64,000 nucleotides of DNA from Isoetes taiwanensis (GCA_021234155.1 JAJEKV010000039.1:7290506-7354505); one strand, 5' to 3'. Numbered from the stretch's first letter, positions 44,986 through 57,170 are shown. The notes: generated by a model from the sequence alone, not told the origin. Numbers and translations: made by a program.

Positions 44986-47418
44986 TGTTAGCCTAAAACC
45001 CGGAATTTTAGTCTAACCTCAAAGGAAGTGCAAACAAACTGGTCAGGACCTCCGGATCACTTAGGGTGATCAATCCTCGATCATATAAAGCAAAAGAACT
45101 CAATTTGAAATGCTAGATTTCTCAAAATCACTCACTAGATCCACAAGCAAAAAAAGCGAAACAAAAATCAGTCTAGCGATCACACCCTTTAAGATTTTTG
45201 AGTTTTGATTTTTGGTATGGTTTATAGACAAGTGGAGGAAGCTACTTTTGGTGAAAGTCCTTTTCGATTTGGATAGAGGAAGGCCAAGAAAATCTATGTC
45301 AAAGTTCATAAAAAAATTGGTCAATGCCAAAAACAGAGCCAAAATTTGCAAATATAGTTTGGTGATGAATCTTGAGTTGGAATTTGTATAAACAACTTCA
45401 AAATAAACTCTAGATCATGTGCATAAGGTTTTCTTGACAAGCAAACACTATGATATTTTAATCGAGATGGGCCAAAGTCTCCGATTTACATCACGGTTTA
45501 TGACAGTTATGGAAAAAACTATTTTTTCTTTGTTTTCTTTACATATAAGCAATACTCAAACCTTTTAAAGAATGGGACACGACTATTTAATTTGGATTCT
45601 ACTTTAAATATCTGGTTTCTATTAGTTTAGACAGGCAGAACAACTTGAAACAAAAGAAGATGGAAACACTATTTGTCGAGCAATGAATATGCATTCAAAT
45701 CATAAGATATCACGAGGAGTTTAGAATTCTCAGCAAGTAATACCCAGGATAATGCTTGAGAACAGATCCCAAGGCATTGTCAACTTCTGAAAACCCAAAA
45801 ATTATCAGAAAGAGAAAATAATAAGATAATTTGAGTAGCAGTAGGAGTTTTGATATCAAATAAGCCACAACAGAGTCGGTCTTCAATCAAAATACAGTCA
45901 ATCTTCAATCTCGAAAGCGATTAGCGGAATTTGAGGTAGAAACGGATCAAGAGAATATCGGAATATAGAAATCGCCCGATCATCACAGGGTATATCTCAG
46001 GGGGTCATTAAATGATCTCGCATTCTTGGATTAAAAGCTGTCCTTCCCAAAACCATTTCGGTTGAGTGATTTCCTACCAAATTTGAGCAAGTTTCTATAG
46101 ATCAAGTGCCACAGAGAGTTCCGGGGTTTTAAAAGGTCTAGGAGGATGAATCTGGGAGCAAAAGGGCTGGATTCAATCGGTTTGGGCACCAATCAGCGGA
46201 TGAAAGGTGTTCCTAAGTTTAGGGTTTTTGCAAGGCTCGATATATCCCACGAGGCCTAAATAGTTACGGAAGATAAGGATATAAATTGAAAAGTCCGAGT
46301 CGACTTATTGAATTTGCGTGCCACGCAGAAGGGTTGTGCCACTCGTGTTGGAGGCCCTCCCTGTGCCACGGACCAATGGGGGCTGAGGTGGAATTTAAGC
46401 CGAGGTGGAAAAATAGTGATAGGGTAGATATAGGCTAGAATAGGTTTTATTTTTTTATATTCTCTGCACGATCCCAAGAAATAAATTTTGAGGGGCTTCC
46501 CAAGGTCTTTTTTTGATTTTTAAAAGCCAATTTAGCTCATTTTGGTCAAGCTTCAAATCACGGAGGGTTTCGGGTCAAACCGAAATACTCGAAATTTTGG
46601 CCCTTTGACCTTGGTCAATGGATTTTCAAACTTGGAAATGGTGGAAAAAATCATAAAACAAATGGAAAAATGGTGGAAAAAAGCTATGGTGGGGTTTAGA
46701 AGGATGAGATGATGGTAAAAATCAAACTCCATTGCTCTTGAGGTTTTTATGATCTTTTTTGAGAGCAATTTACAAGTGATGGTGAGGCCAATAAAAATAT
46801 AGGTAGTGAAGTAATGGAAGAGGGTATGAAAAGGTGGAAGTGAGGTATGGAAAGGTGGAATAGATGAAGGATGGAAACCCACAGAGCACATGATCTTATC
46901 TCAAAAGCTCAAATCATACCTTATGATGAACATAGTTTTGCTCAAGGCCTAAGGGTCTTCCAATCTTCTAAAAAAATCTTCCAAACTTCAAGGCCAATAT
47001 AAGAGCAAATATCAATTCCCAAGTGACCATCTTCATAAGTGTGACTCCTAAACCATTGGTGCAACTCAATTAAGCTCCATATAAATGAATTTGAGCAAAA
47101 TGCTTTGTAGCTCCTTGTATAACTTGCTATATCCTTTGCCTGGTCTTCAAGAAATAAAAATGTAACTTAGAAAAACTTCCTCAAAGGAAAGAATTAGGCT
47201 ATATAAGCAAGATCCCAAGGGTCTTCCAATCTTGGACAAATTTCTTCCAAACTCTAGCAGGATCAAAATAGCACTAACTCTTACCCCATGAGTGATAGGA
47301 AATAACTTAAGATGAAACCTCAAAAGCTAACCACATGTCTTCCAAACTTCAACAAATATCTTCCAATCTTGAAACTCTAAGTATCATGTTGGTCCATGTT
47401 GCCCAAAAAGGGGCAACA
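44986..47418 (-). repeat. 5' LTR of the Tat-like element
   Basis: 2433 bp with TGTTAGCC and GGGCAACA ends. It holds the element promoter by position. Differences from 35193-37640 are mostly at CAG/CTG, for example GGATTAGCAGAATTTG against CGATTAGCGGAATTTG. Confidence 0.93.
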
Positions 47419-48518
47419 AAGGGCCTCCATTTTTCCGCCAAAATCATCAAGAGCAGTTAGTTGCCCTGGAAAACAGTATTAGCTACAACTTCTAAGACAA
47501 AACATGATTTTTGGATCACATTATCAGCTAGTATTAATGCAACATGCATTACCGTGGTTTCATATCAGCCATTGCAGCAAAATCCAATATTACAGCTTCT
47601 AACCCTGATGCTAAGCCCCATCCTAAATGAAATCCCGGTAGCCTGATGATATGGCCTCAGAAACAAATTTTTCCATGCCAAATCCATTTTGCTATGGCCA
47701 TCCCCAATCCTAGCGACGCCGGAATAGGTCGCCATATATCTGTTTTTTACATATGCATATGCCATATCCAAGTGTTCTTTAAGCCATATCCTACTTTGTA
47801 CACTTGAAACCTCAAACAACCACGATTGATTTTAGGGCAAGCATAAAACCCTAAAAGCCAAATATTGAAGTAGGAAATATTAATAGCCATAATATCCACC
47901 AAAGCCTATAATAAATTGTGGCAATCTATTTAAGGGTGAGGCCTTCACGTTAGAAAGGCATGTACTAGCACCAAATGCTTATAAAAAGTACATGCAAACC
48001 ATTTATCCAAAAAGGTTGCCTATGGCAAACATGCATGCCTCCAAAAATTCTTTTATCACGAATAAAGCTAAGGCTAAAGTGAAAAATCCAAAAAATCTTT
48101 TGTCACAAAGCTAAGGCTAAAAGTGAAAGATCCATTTAACATTACATGTAGACGACCACATGCAAAAATAGCTTATCAACTTTATTTAACTTTCAACAAC
48201 CCATTCAACTTCATATGTACACCTCCAAGGGGTCACTCAACTTTTGGGGCTCATGTACCTTGTAAAATAACACGGTTCTTGCCTACTTTGGTAATAGTCT
48301 ATATAACATGCCACCTTTACAACTCAATGTATAATTTACATATCCACATAACCAATTTTTTATGACAAGCACCTTTTGAAAATCACAAAGCATTTGCCAG
48401 ATACTGCTTTAGATACTTGAGCTACTTTTAGATACCAGAGCTAATTTGAGATCAAGTTTTTATGAGCTCAATTAAGAACAAGCATTTCCATTGCATTTCC
48501 AAAAAAAATTAATATTTC
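47419..48518 (-). mobile_element. Family C element copy C2, 5' part
   Basis: Resumes after the LTR element with AAGGGCCTCCATTTTTCC, exactly where C1 continues at 25850. It ends at the TCC tract with AATTAATATTTC (GAAATATTAATT on the minus strand). Differences from C1 near 47615-47780 are error-like at CTG/CAG positions. No coding frame. Confidence 0.82.
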
Positions 48519-48650
48519 TCTCCTCCTCCTCCTCCTCCTCCTCCTCCTCCTCCTCCTCCTCCCCTCCTCCTCCTCCTCCTCCTCCTCCTCCTCCTCCTCC
48601 TCCTCCTCCTCCTCCTCCTCCTCCTCCTCCCTCCTCCTCCTCCTCCTCCT
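48519..48650. repeat. (TCC)n tract next to C2
   Basis: About 43 TCC units with two single-base frame slips (near 48561 and 48630). It precedes the 5' end of C2 on the minus strand. Confidence 0.93.
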
Positions 48651-49280
48651 TCATTACTTGTTTAGGAAAGGGAACTGGTGCAGAGATGCACTTATGAGCG
48701 CCAAAAATGGGCGCATTCCAGTCTGTACGAATATCTAAATCACTGGTATCCAAACTCTTATGCACATAACTTTCACAAAAAGTACAAATAATTTTTCTAC
48801 ATAAATATCCGCATACCCAAATTGATACAAAATCCACTCCTACGTTGAATATTAGTAGGACCTTTTAAAGTAGCTCTTCTTTTGTATCCATCGCCATAAA
48901 AGCATGCCTAACCTTTTTATAAAGGTTTATGCTAAAAATGCTCTTTTGTATGCCTAGCCTTTTTATAAAGGTTCATGTTAAAAATAGTGTACGTACAAAG
49001 TTCACCTACCTTTTAATTTATCTTCCAATTCTCATATGAAAAAATTATTACACGTACCTTCACATAGTATATGTTGCTTTCTCAAAATATCCATCATGCA
49101 ATTTGTCATGGGTAACAAAGCCCCAATATATGCTTAGACCTTGCACCAAGGCCTTCTCAACCAAACTTTTACATCCATTCAAGGATGTATGTAGACCCCC
49201 TAAGGTTATTGATTGGAAATACAAATTAAGGTCAGATAAAGAGCAAGCCATCGTTCTAAATTTGTTTTTTGAAAAAGCAT
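48651..49280 (-). mobile_element. Short unassigned element segment (E)
   Basis: 630 bp between two TCC tracts, in one copy only. On the minus strand it starts with AATGCTTTTTC, like the start of family D at 52390, and ends CCTAAACAAGTAATGAAG. None of the structured modules is present. Possibly a deleted family D relative. Confidence 0.45.
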
Positions 49281-49407
49281 TATCTCCTCCTCCTCCTCCT
49301 CCTCCTCCTCCCTCCTCCTCCTCCTCCTCCTCCTCCTCCTCCTCCTCCTCCTCCTCCTCCTCCTCCTCCTCCTCCTCCTCCTCCTCCTCTTCTTCTTCTT
49401 CTTCTTT
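49281..49407. repeat. (TCC)n then (TTC)n tract, tail of D1
   Basis: About 37 TCC units with one slip near 49310, turning into TTC at about 49388, then TTTCTCTTC. On the minus strand it follows the 3' end of D1. Confidence 0.93.
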
Positions 49408-52390
49408 CTCTTCTATTTTTTTTTTTTTTTCCATGGAAGAAGGACGTCGTTGAAAGACGAGGGCCCATTCTTCCTCTATTTTTATTACAAGAAGGGGACG
49501 TCGTTTGAAAGACAGAGGCCCCTTCTTTTTATGTTCTTCCTTTTTTTTTTATTTTCATTTTTTACATGTCAATATATAGTTCTTTTTAATTAACAATGTA
49601 AATAGTTTTAATGTCAATGATCTTTTCAACGTGGCGTTACCCAGGTCACAACCACACAAACTTCATTTTTAGAGAGTAGTCATAATAATATTAAACATAG
49701 TTCACAGTTCCTTAAACCCATAATTCTATATCCATATAAAGTATAAAATGTTAATGCATTATTCCATAATGTCAAACTATAAAAATTCAAAGCAAAGATT
49801 ACGAAAGTATAATGTAATCAGATAAGAATGTTAAATGAGATCATAGAATACATACTGTAAAAATATAAAGGAAAGAGTGTAGAAGTCACATTATAGTCAG
49901 ATAATAGTGTTAGAATCCTAGCTTTTTCCAATAATTCGATATATTCATATTATTCTTAGTGCAATCCAATAGGCAAGCACCACAAATGCGATTTACATTC
50001 AAGACTTCATGAATTATATGCCGCAATAACCCAGAAAGGTCTCACCAAATATCGATGTACAAATAAGTAGCAATCCTCGTCTGACTGCTTTGTACCATCC
50101 ACCATATGACAAAAACATCAAGGAGATGTTGTCTTGGTTACCTGCACCCAAACAGACCAACATTAGCATATTAATGGTAACGAGGAGAGGGGTGACAGGT
50201 AAGCTATAAGACAACATGGCTCTTCGCCCTTCACCTAATGTTTAGTCATTTAAGATCTAAACAATTCAAAATTCCTTATTATAACATCAAGGAGCTCATT
50301 CTACTCCCAAATGACTGTATACTTCAGCTCAATGTGTAGCATAAATAGCCACTCAGAAGCAAGAACCTAAAGCAAATCAATGTTCTCAACATAAATCAGC
50401 AATAAGTATGAGCAATTCTTACTCATATTCTAGAAGTGTCTGAAAACTTAACATCTTCGTCAAAACAATAGAATTAAGGAGGCCTACATCATTCCTTCAT
50501 ATGAGCAGTCATTAAAGTATTCATGTTTATAAGATACTGCTCCAGAAAACAACCTCAATAGCATAATATATACCAGCTCTAACAAACCGTTGTCTTTTTG
50601 CACTACCTAGCAACAACCTAGTGCTGCAGCAGCAACGTCTAGCAAATCTAGAGCCTAGATTTAGCAAGAACTCTACCAATCAGAACCAACCTATGCAGCA
50701 CAACATAGACATGAAGTTTAAACTGGCTAAAGCATGGCACCAAAATTTTGGCAGCCCTAACTACCTTCTATATAACGCAAACAAGCTAAACATAACCTAG
50801 ACTACAAACATGGAACAAGCTGCTAGGTACAGATCCAGATTTGCATATTGTATCAAGAAAGACTCTGGATTATCGTATATGCTTCCGCCCATAAAGTACA
50901 CATCATATTTTCATAAAGTAATACATTTATTTCATAAATCCATTTTTACTCCATAAGAATCTATGTCCATCACAAATTCATCTGTTCTAAAATGACAAAA
51001 GGAGCTATAAAAACCTGAGTTTGTTGCTCCCGCCATCAGAATATGTTGTTTGCACCATAGGGATTCCTGTTTTTTTAACAAAACAGACATGCAACTTATG
51101 TTTTGAAGCATGGCTAAGAAGGATCAAATGCACAGATTCACTGTAGAATATAAGCATTCATAACATCGATAACAAAGTTAGATGAATCTTATATTTTCGA
51201 CTTAAAAACCTGATATATGACGCTCCTTCTATATCTTATAAGCTTCTGTCTCCCTGAAATAGATCTGAAACAGAATAGATTTGTGGAGCACATTAGCAAC
51301 TCCAAATCTACATCATTATGAGAAAACCTGTTTTGTGCAAGAACAATAGAGCACCACACCTTTTAAGCATCTATACAGAGTTGCAAAAGCTAGTATCGAA
51401 TACCCTGTATCAGATCCTTAGGCCATATCCTTAAGCCGGTAATGGCCTACAGGCCCAAGACGGATGCGTATTTTCTGTATCATTGGTACGACAGCTTTTT
51501 CCAAGCCATAAGCGGCTCACCTGAAGCATTCGGCTGCATCACCAAATTTGCTCTTATCCATTTTCGAAAATGCCTCTTTGCCAGGCAGAGAAGATACAGG
51601 TACTTTACCAGAGCTATATCTTGCAAGATCAAACAACTCCATTTCATATCACGGCATGTGCCTGCGCCAACAAAAATGGCTTCATCTACATCGGCCAAAA
51701 TATGAGCTCATATTTGCGGCACCACAAAAGGCTTTTACAAATCCAAATAGGTTAGAAAGATCTTTATCCATAGGTTAAAAATATCCTATCAAATCCAAGG
51801 CGTGTAAAGAATTCTCTATCCATAGGTTTCTGCATAAATGTACCATTTTTGACCTATGTGGATCCTTAAGCAACTATTCATATACGATTCCCATAGCTTC
51901 AATTATTAAATAGGTTTATCACCTTTAAATAACAATAAAGGTCCCCTCATCTTTAAACAAGTGGTCCCATCATCTTTAAATAACATAGATCCAACCATGT
52001 AAGAGCAATAAATTCTCAAACCATAACAAATTTCCAAATCATACGCATCCCACAAATGTCATGCTTTCTTTTGAATATTCATTCCAAAGTTAAAATCTCT
52101 TATAGAATATTATTTAAAAACAAAAAGGAGAGCAAGTATTTTCTACAATCATTTTTTATTGCCTAACAACCTTTGAACAATTCTAGAGCATATCATCTCC
52201 ATATGATTGTACAAGGTCCCAGTTCAAACACCCTAAGGGTATTTTTTGTAGAATTTTCCCAAACCCTACATTATTCCAACAAAGGAGAACCTCAGGCAAT
52301 TTTAAGAGCAAGCATGCCAGTTTTGCCAATAGATATTCTTCCCAATACTAGCAAGCGATCCATATAAGTTAAGTTCTTAGAAAAAGCATT
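49408..52390 (-). mobile_element. Family D element copy D1
   Basis: About 3 kb between two GAA-type tracts. On the minus strand: 5' end ATGCTTTTTCTAAGAAC, long AT-rich part without a supported frame, structured module (50123-50220), GTTGTGACCTGGGTAACGCCAC (weakened CCTGG hairpin near 49635-49645), then a 3' end of its own with two GACGTC motifs (GAAGGGGCC..ACGTCCCCTTC inverted repeat) and an A run before the GAA tail. The 3' end is unlike A, B and C, so D may be a chimera of the module region with another tail. Confidence 0.7.
50123..50220 (-). ncRNA. Structured RNA module, copy D1
   Basis: Outer stem ATGTTGTCTT (50126-50135) with AAGACAACAT (50208-50217), 10 bp perfect. Relative to A2 and C1 the A-T pair in ATGTAGT/ACTACAT has become T-A in ATGTTGT/ACAACAT, a double compensatory change. 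Inner stem and the minus-strand GCTAATG, GGGTGCAG/GTAACC signals are unchanged. Confidence 0.78.
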
Positions 52391-52559
52391 TCTTCTTCTT
52401 CTTCTTCTTCTTCTTCTTCTTCTTCTTCTTCTTCTTCTTCTTCTTCTTCTTCTTCTTCTTCTTCTTCTTCTTCTTCTTCTTCTTCTTCTTCTTCTTCTTC
52501 TTCTTCTTCTTCTTCTTCTTCTTCTTCTTCTTCTTCTTCTTCTTCTTCTTCTTCTTCTT
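52391..52559. repeat. (TTC)n tract, tail of D2
   Basis: About 56 TTC units, then TTTCTCTTC as at 49400. On the minus strand it follows the 3' end of D2 and precedes D1. Confidence 0.95.
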
Positions 52560-52760
52560 TCTCTTCTATTTTTTTTCCATGGAAGAAGGACGTCGTTGAA
52601 AGACGAGGCCCATTCTTCCTCTATTTTTTATTACAAGAAGGGGACGTCGTTGAAAGATCTAGGCCCCTTCTTTTATGTTCTTCCTTTTTTTTTTATTTTC
52701 ATTTTTTACATGTCAATATATAGTTCTTTTTAATTAACAATGTAAATAGTTTTAATGTCA
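52560..52760 (-). mobile_element. Family D 3' end fragment (D2)
   Basis: A near-exact repeat of 49405-49632 (ACGTCGTTGAAAGAC motifs, A run, TTAATTAACAATG), stopping at CAACGTG. Only the last 200 bp (minus strand) of the element are present, as expected for a 5'-truncated insertion. Confidence 0.8.
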
Positions 52761-52993
52761 ATGATCTTTTCAACGTGAATGGTCTTTTTTTTTTTTTTTT
52801 TTTATTTATTTCTTTATTTATGTAAGTTTTCTAATTATTGAATGCCTTTATTTTTTGCATGTACACTAATAACAAAATGCGTCGCTTTGGAAATCGATTT
52901 TCAAGCAGCCTCAAGACATTCTAGGTAAGAATTTGAGTTTGAGTAGGAGAATAAAATTTTTAATGTTTTATTTAGGTTAAAAAAAAAAAAAGA
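52761..52993. other. T-rich flank
   Basis: T runs (52786-52803) and AT-rich DNA, then a short A run at 52979-52991. No feature recognised. Confidence 0.4.
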
Positions 52994-53417
52994 CTTGGAC
53001 AGGGCATGGTGAGGTGTCTAGGTCCAAGCTCACCGCTTAGTAATTTTATTGATTAATGTATTTAGTTTAGAAAAAATTGGGAGACTTGGACAAGGGCATG
53101 GTCTGGCCGCCTTGAGTGGAGAAGACTAGGTGTTCCTGGGTCCAAGCTCACCGCTTACTCTTGTAATTTTATTGATTAATGTATTTAGTTTAGAAAAATT
53201 TGGGGAGACTTGGACAGGGCATGGTCGGGCCCGCCTTTGAGTGGAGAAGACTAGGTGTTCCGGGTCCAAGCTCACCCGCTTACTCTTTTGTAATTTTATT
53301 GATTAATGTATTTAGTTTAGAAAAAATTTGGGGAGACTTGGACAAGGGCATGGTCGGGCCCGCCTTGAGTGGAGAAGACTAGGTGTTCCTCGGTCCAAGC
53401 TCACCGCCACTCTTTGT
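52994..53417. repeat. 125-bp tandem repeat, about 3.5 copies
   Basis: The unit begins GACTTGGACAAGGGCATGGTC, carries GGAGAAGACTAGGTGTTCC and ends AGTTTAGAAAAAATTTGGGG. It starts at about 52994, 53084, 53208 and 53335. The first copy has an internal deletion of about 35 bp. Flanks are unrelated. Confidence 0.9.
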
Positions 53418-53880
53418 TTATTTTTTTTTATTAATATATCAATAAATAGAAATCTTTACGATTGGACAAGGGTGGTTTTTGAAAAAATTTGCATTATTGA
53501 TTTTCGGTTTCTAGTTAAGAATGTTGTTTTTAAAGATGTTAGGGATGTCAAAGAAACACCGATGTGGAGTGGTTAAGAGCAAGAAAAATTTAAATAGTTG
53601 GTTTTAAAAAAAAAAAATTAAAAGGGAAACTAACTCTTAAGAAAGTAGGTAAAGATTCATAATGAAGGTTTGAAAAAGTCACAAAAGCAAGATTAATGAA
53701 TCTAAATTGGTTTGTAGGTATGGCCCGAATGGGAAGACACTAATGATTAGTGAGATTACGCGATGGTCATAAATGAGATATGTGCTAACGAAAGTCCCGA
53801 CGGGAGATGCAACCGGTCAACGGTTTCGACCATTTTGTCGACATGTGAAAAAGGAAGTGCCAATTTGAGTTAGCACAAAA
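53418..53880. other. AT-rich stretch left of the broken coding block
   Basis: No repeat partner in the window and no supported frame. I searched it for a CACTA left terminus (CACTACAAAA) and did not find one. Confidence 0.35.
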
Positions 53881-56800
53881 ATGGCCAGGTCAAGAAGAAA
53901 TGTTGACTTCTCTCCTGACACACATGTAAAGCCAATGATTGGAAACCCCATGGATGAACCGAAGACATGTTTGAAGCATCTGCAGGTAGCTTTTAAAAGT
54001 CCCAATGCCGAGGCTCGTGGTCAAGGAATGGGTAGCTTCATGGAATTCTCAAAGAAGCCGACGCTTTGATCACAAGAACATCATTGCGGATCTCAATGCA
54101 CGCCGCTTGAGGTAATTAAAAAATGCTTTGCATCGGGGAAGCTCTAGTGGAGCAGGCCTAGCAAGGCCCACTTTTCTTTTGGAGAATCACATGAACACAT
54201 CAATCTTTGTTGATCCCATGCCCGTAGAGGCCGTGGATGTGATAATCTTTATTGAGGAGAAACCAACACATCGCATCGTACAAATCAAGATCAACGGAAC
54301 ACAACACTTCCAAGATGATGAGCTATACAAGGATGGGTTTTCAAGGGCAAAGATAGGCGTAGACGCATGAGATGGCTCAAAGATACATACACGCTTCAAG
54401 AGCCCGTGATCCCGCTTTGGCTACATCCATTGGACTTGCATATGAAGTTGCTAGCTCTAGTGGGGATACCATAGGGCCAATGGTGATTCTACCTTTCATG
54501 AATGGAGAGACACTTGCACACTTGTTTGACTATTTACCTAATAACTTGTCACGCTTTTAGAAGATGGTCAAATGCAATTGCTAGAGCGCCAAGAAGAACT
54601 CCACAAACACATAGGCTACTGAACTTAGGAGCAAAATGCGAAGTTGTATATCAAGATGTTCCAGAGATAGCTCTTGCCCCAGCGTAAGGTGTCGCTGAGA
54701 TCCACAAAGGCCACTTCACTCACACAAAAGCTTAATTGCAAGAGAGTCAAATTACATTTTGATGATGAGTACCAAAATGTGTGGGTGGCCATTGGTGATT
54801 GGGACAATGCAATTCATTTTATGCCAAAGAGCGTCCGCCCCTTGTTGAAGTGTTTGTACTTACTTTCGATGGACAAGCAAAATATCCATGGTTAGAGGAA
54901 ACCGTGTTTGAGAAATCAAAGGATGATGATCGTATGGGGACACGAAATTCATGATGTCTATGCATTGGGATATATTTATGAGATGCTTCCCGATTTCGTG
55001 TGCTGGCGCGACGAATGGAGTGGTTTAATAATAACAACAATGCCCAATGGATTAATCCAACCCATATGTACCAACGACGCCTTGACAAGTTGGAGGAGCA
55101 AAAACAAGAATGATGTGCCTACGCGGAAGACGTGATTCTCATCACGACCCAAAGCTTCAAGTTGTTGAAGCCTTACAAAGTGTTGGAATATCTTCACCAT
55201 GGTTGTGAGACAAAGACGACACATGAAGTGCATGGATGCCTTGAGATGTCAAAATTGTTGTTGTCACAACTCAAATAATGAATACAATATTGTATATCTT
55301 GCCATGTTTAAGAGTATTAAATTTTTTAATTGTCTAATAACCAAATATATAAAGACACTTTTAATTATTCAAATCCCAATGTTTTGTAATGAACTTCCCA
55401 TGTTGCTAACATTTGTTGCTTTCCTACTATGTTATTCATCGCACTCCATATAAATAACTTGTAAAGTTTTGCACATGTCCAAAGAACCATGGATGCAACG
55501 ACGATGGCATATCTATTGTTCACAACTTTACTTATCAGCAAGGGTTTGGTAGCCTTATTGGATGTGCCTAAAACCCTAAAGGCCTTTTTAAGAGGCTAAG
55601 TTGGTCGCTCGTGTTTAGCTCACACCACCGCCACCTCCACCATTGTGTGGATTTGGTATGGATTTTTTCAGGATAAAATGTTTAACCATTTATTTTTAAC
55701 GCTCTAATGTTTTTAAATGTAGCGGTAAATGCGGGTTAAGCATCCTTCTTTTCCTATGCATAATGTTCGCCGTCGTGGGTTATGGGCGATCTTCTTCTCA
55801 CCACCGCCGAGATTCGAAAAGGACCCTCGATCCGCCAGAAGACGAAGAGCGTGGAACTCCCGAGATATCAACGAGGCGATAAACCCCAAGATAGGTGGAA
55901 TGCCTTGCACCGGATGTCGCCCTCGGCAGAAATGGAGATTGCGCCACCAGTCGTTGAACAAAGTAGGCGGAGGTCCGGGCTCCATGACCCTCCACGCCAT
56001 AGCTCATACACTCCTTCGCATTCAATCTTGGGCCCGCTCCCGAAAGCACGCGGCAGGAGAATGAACCCCACGGCGAGCCGACCGCCGCTTACGCCGGAGT
56101 GGACGCAATTCCTCTTCAAGCTCATAAAGATCGCACCACCGCACTACCTCCACGAAGGCATCTCTTTCAATATGAGTGAGTTCATCTTGAATTATGCCCT
56201 TTTTGTTCACTAACACATATTCATATGTTAGTCGTATGTTGAGTGTAGTAGCAAGAAAGCTGCCGCTACCACAAAGACCGCAGATGGCGCACAATTTTGA
56301 AGATGGCTAATAGTGTCACAAATAGCGCTTGGCCATAACGTCCACAAGGGTGAATGGAACTCTGGAGCCTATGATGAGGAAAAAGAGAGGATCAAGGAGC
56401 TTTTAGAAGCGTAATATCCCGAGCTCAAGTCGAGAGATCTCATGGAGGGAGGTTTGTTCAAAGTGTGGTAAACATGTTAAAGCCACCGTATTAGGCTCTT
56501 TCGCTCTTCATTATAACCTCATTGTACTCATATTTTATTTATATTTTGCGTAGGTAATCGTAAGAAGCAACAAAGCTCTTGCCAAAGCTACGGGAGTCTC
56601 GATAGAGGGAAGTGGCACCTATCCGGGTTGACTAATGAGGCATTTCAAGTACATCATCTCCCCATGAGTCGATAATTAGATGATGCCATGTGGACTAAGT
56701 CCTTTGTATTGCATTGTAGTGTTTGAAGGCCAACATATTATCAAAGAAAGGGGAAGCTAGAACAAAGGCAAATACCGACGCGAGGTACGACGAAGCAAGT

Positions 56801-57170
56801 GGCGTTCCATAGTGCCAATAAGACCTGGTCCGCGGTTATGGCTTTCTCGATAAGCTATTTGTAAGTATAAATTTGGTTTATAATGTAGGTTCTCGAAGTT
56901 GAACACTAACATTAGTTTTGGTGCTCATTCTCAATAGGCGCCATTTGTTTGGTCGCCCTACCGCTAAAGATGAACGCCGAAAGGGCCTTCAAACAAGGCA
57001 AACATGCTGCCATCGCACTACCCGCTGCGAAAGGGGGATGAAGTGTGTATCATTCATTAGATAATTATTTGTGACTACAATGAACTAATTGTTACATACA
57101 ATATAATGCGTAAATGAAGACGGGCCAATGAAGAAGAAGAAGAAGAGAGCAACAACTAAAGACTTAATAT
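53881..57170 (+). pseudogene. Broken coding fragments, probably of a CACTA element
   Basis: Short coherent stretches lie in changing plus-strand frames: ARSRRNVDFSPDTHVKPMIG (53881), NTSIFVDPMPVEAVDVIIF (near 54190), LAYEVASSSGDTIGPMVILP (near 54440), LHFDDEYQNVWVAIGDWDN (near 54750), IALGHNVHKGEWNSGAYDEE (near 56320) followed by YPELKSRDLMEGGLFKVW, and after an intron-like gap (GTAAACATG..TTTTGCGTAG, 56470-56552) VIVRSNKALAKATGVSIEG. They end before the CACTA-type right terminus. I cannot name the protein; a transposase-associated ORF or a captured host gene are both possible. Confidence 0.35.

Larger units (their letters stand above)
35193..47418 (-). mobile_element. Tat-like Ty3/gypsy LTR retrotransposon, 12.2 kb
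   Basis: Two direct LTRs (35193-37640 and 44986-47418) begin TGTTAGCC and end GGGCAACA. The 5-bp target duplication AAGGG lies at 35188-35192 and 47419-47423. Coding order on the minus strand: gag, protease, archaeal-type RNase H, RT, degenerate gypsy RNase H, integrase; a plus-strand ORF lies between integrase and the 3' LTR. The extra RNase H, long LTRs and antisense ORF point to the Tat lineage. It inserted into family C copy C2; C1 shows the empty site. LTR differences lie mostly at CAG/CTG, so the insertion is probably young. The coding frames are broken many times. Confidence 0.93.

Noticed and set aside
55713-56294. Several overlapping long frames on both strands in 55.7-56.3 kb.
   Set aside because: Frames on both strands in the GC-rich part are mutually exclusive, Arg/Pro-rich and lack motifs; kept only as part of the broken block.
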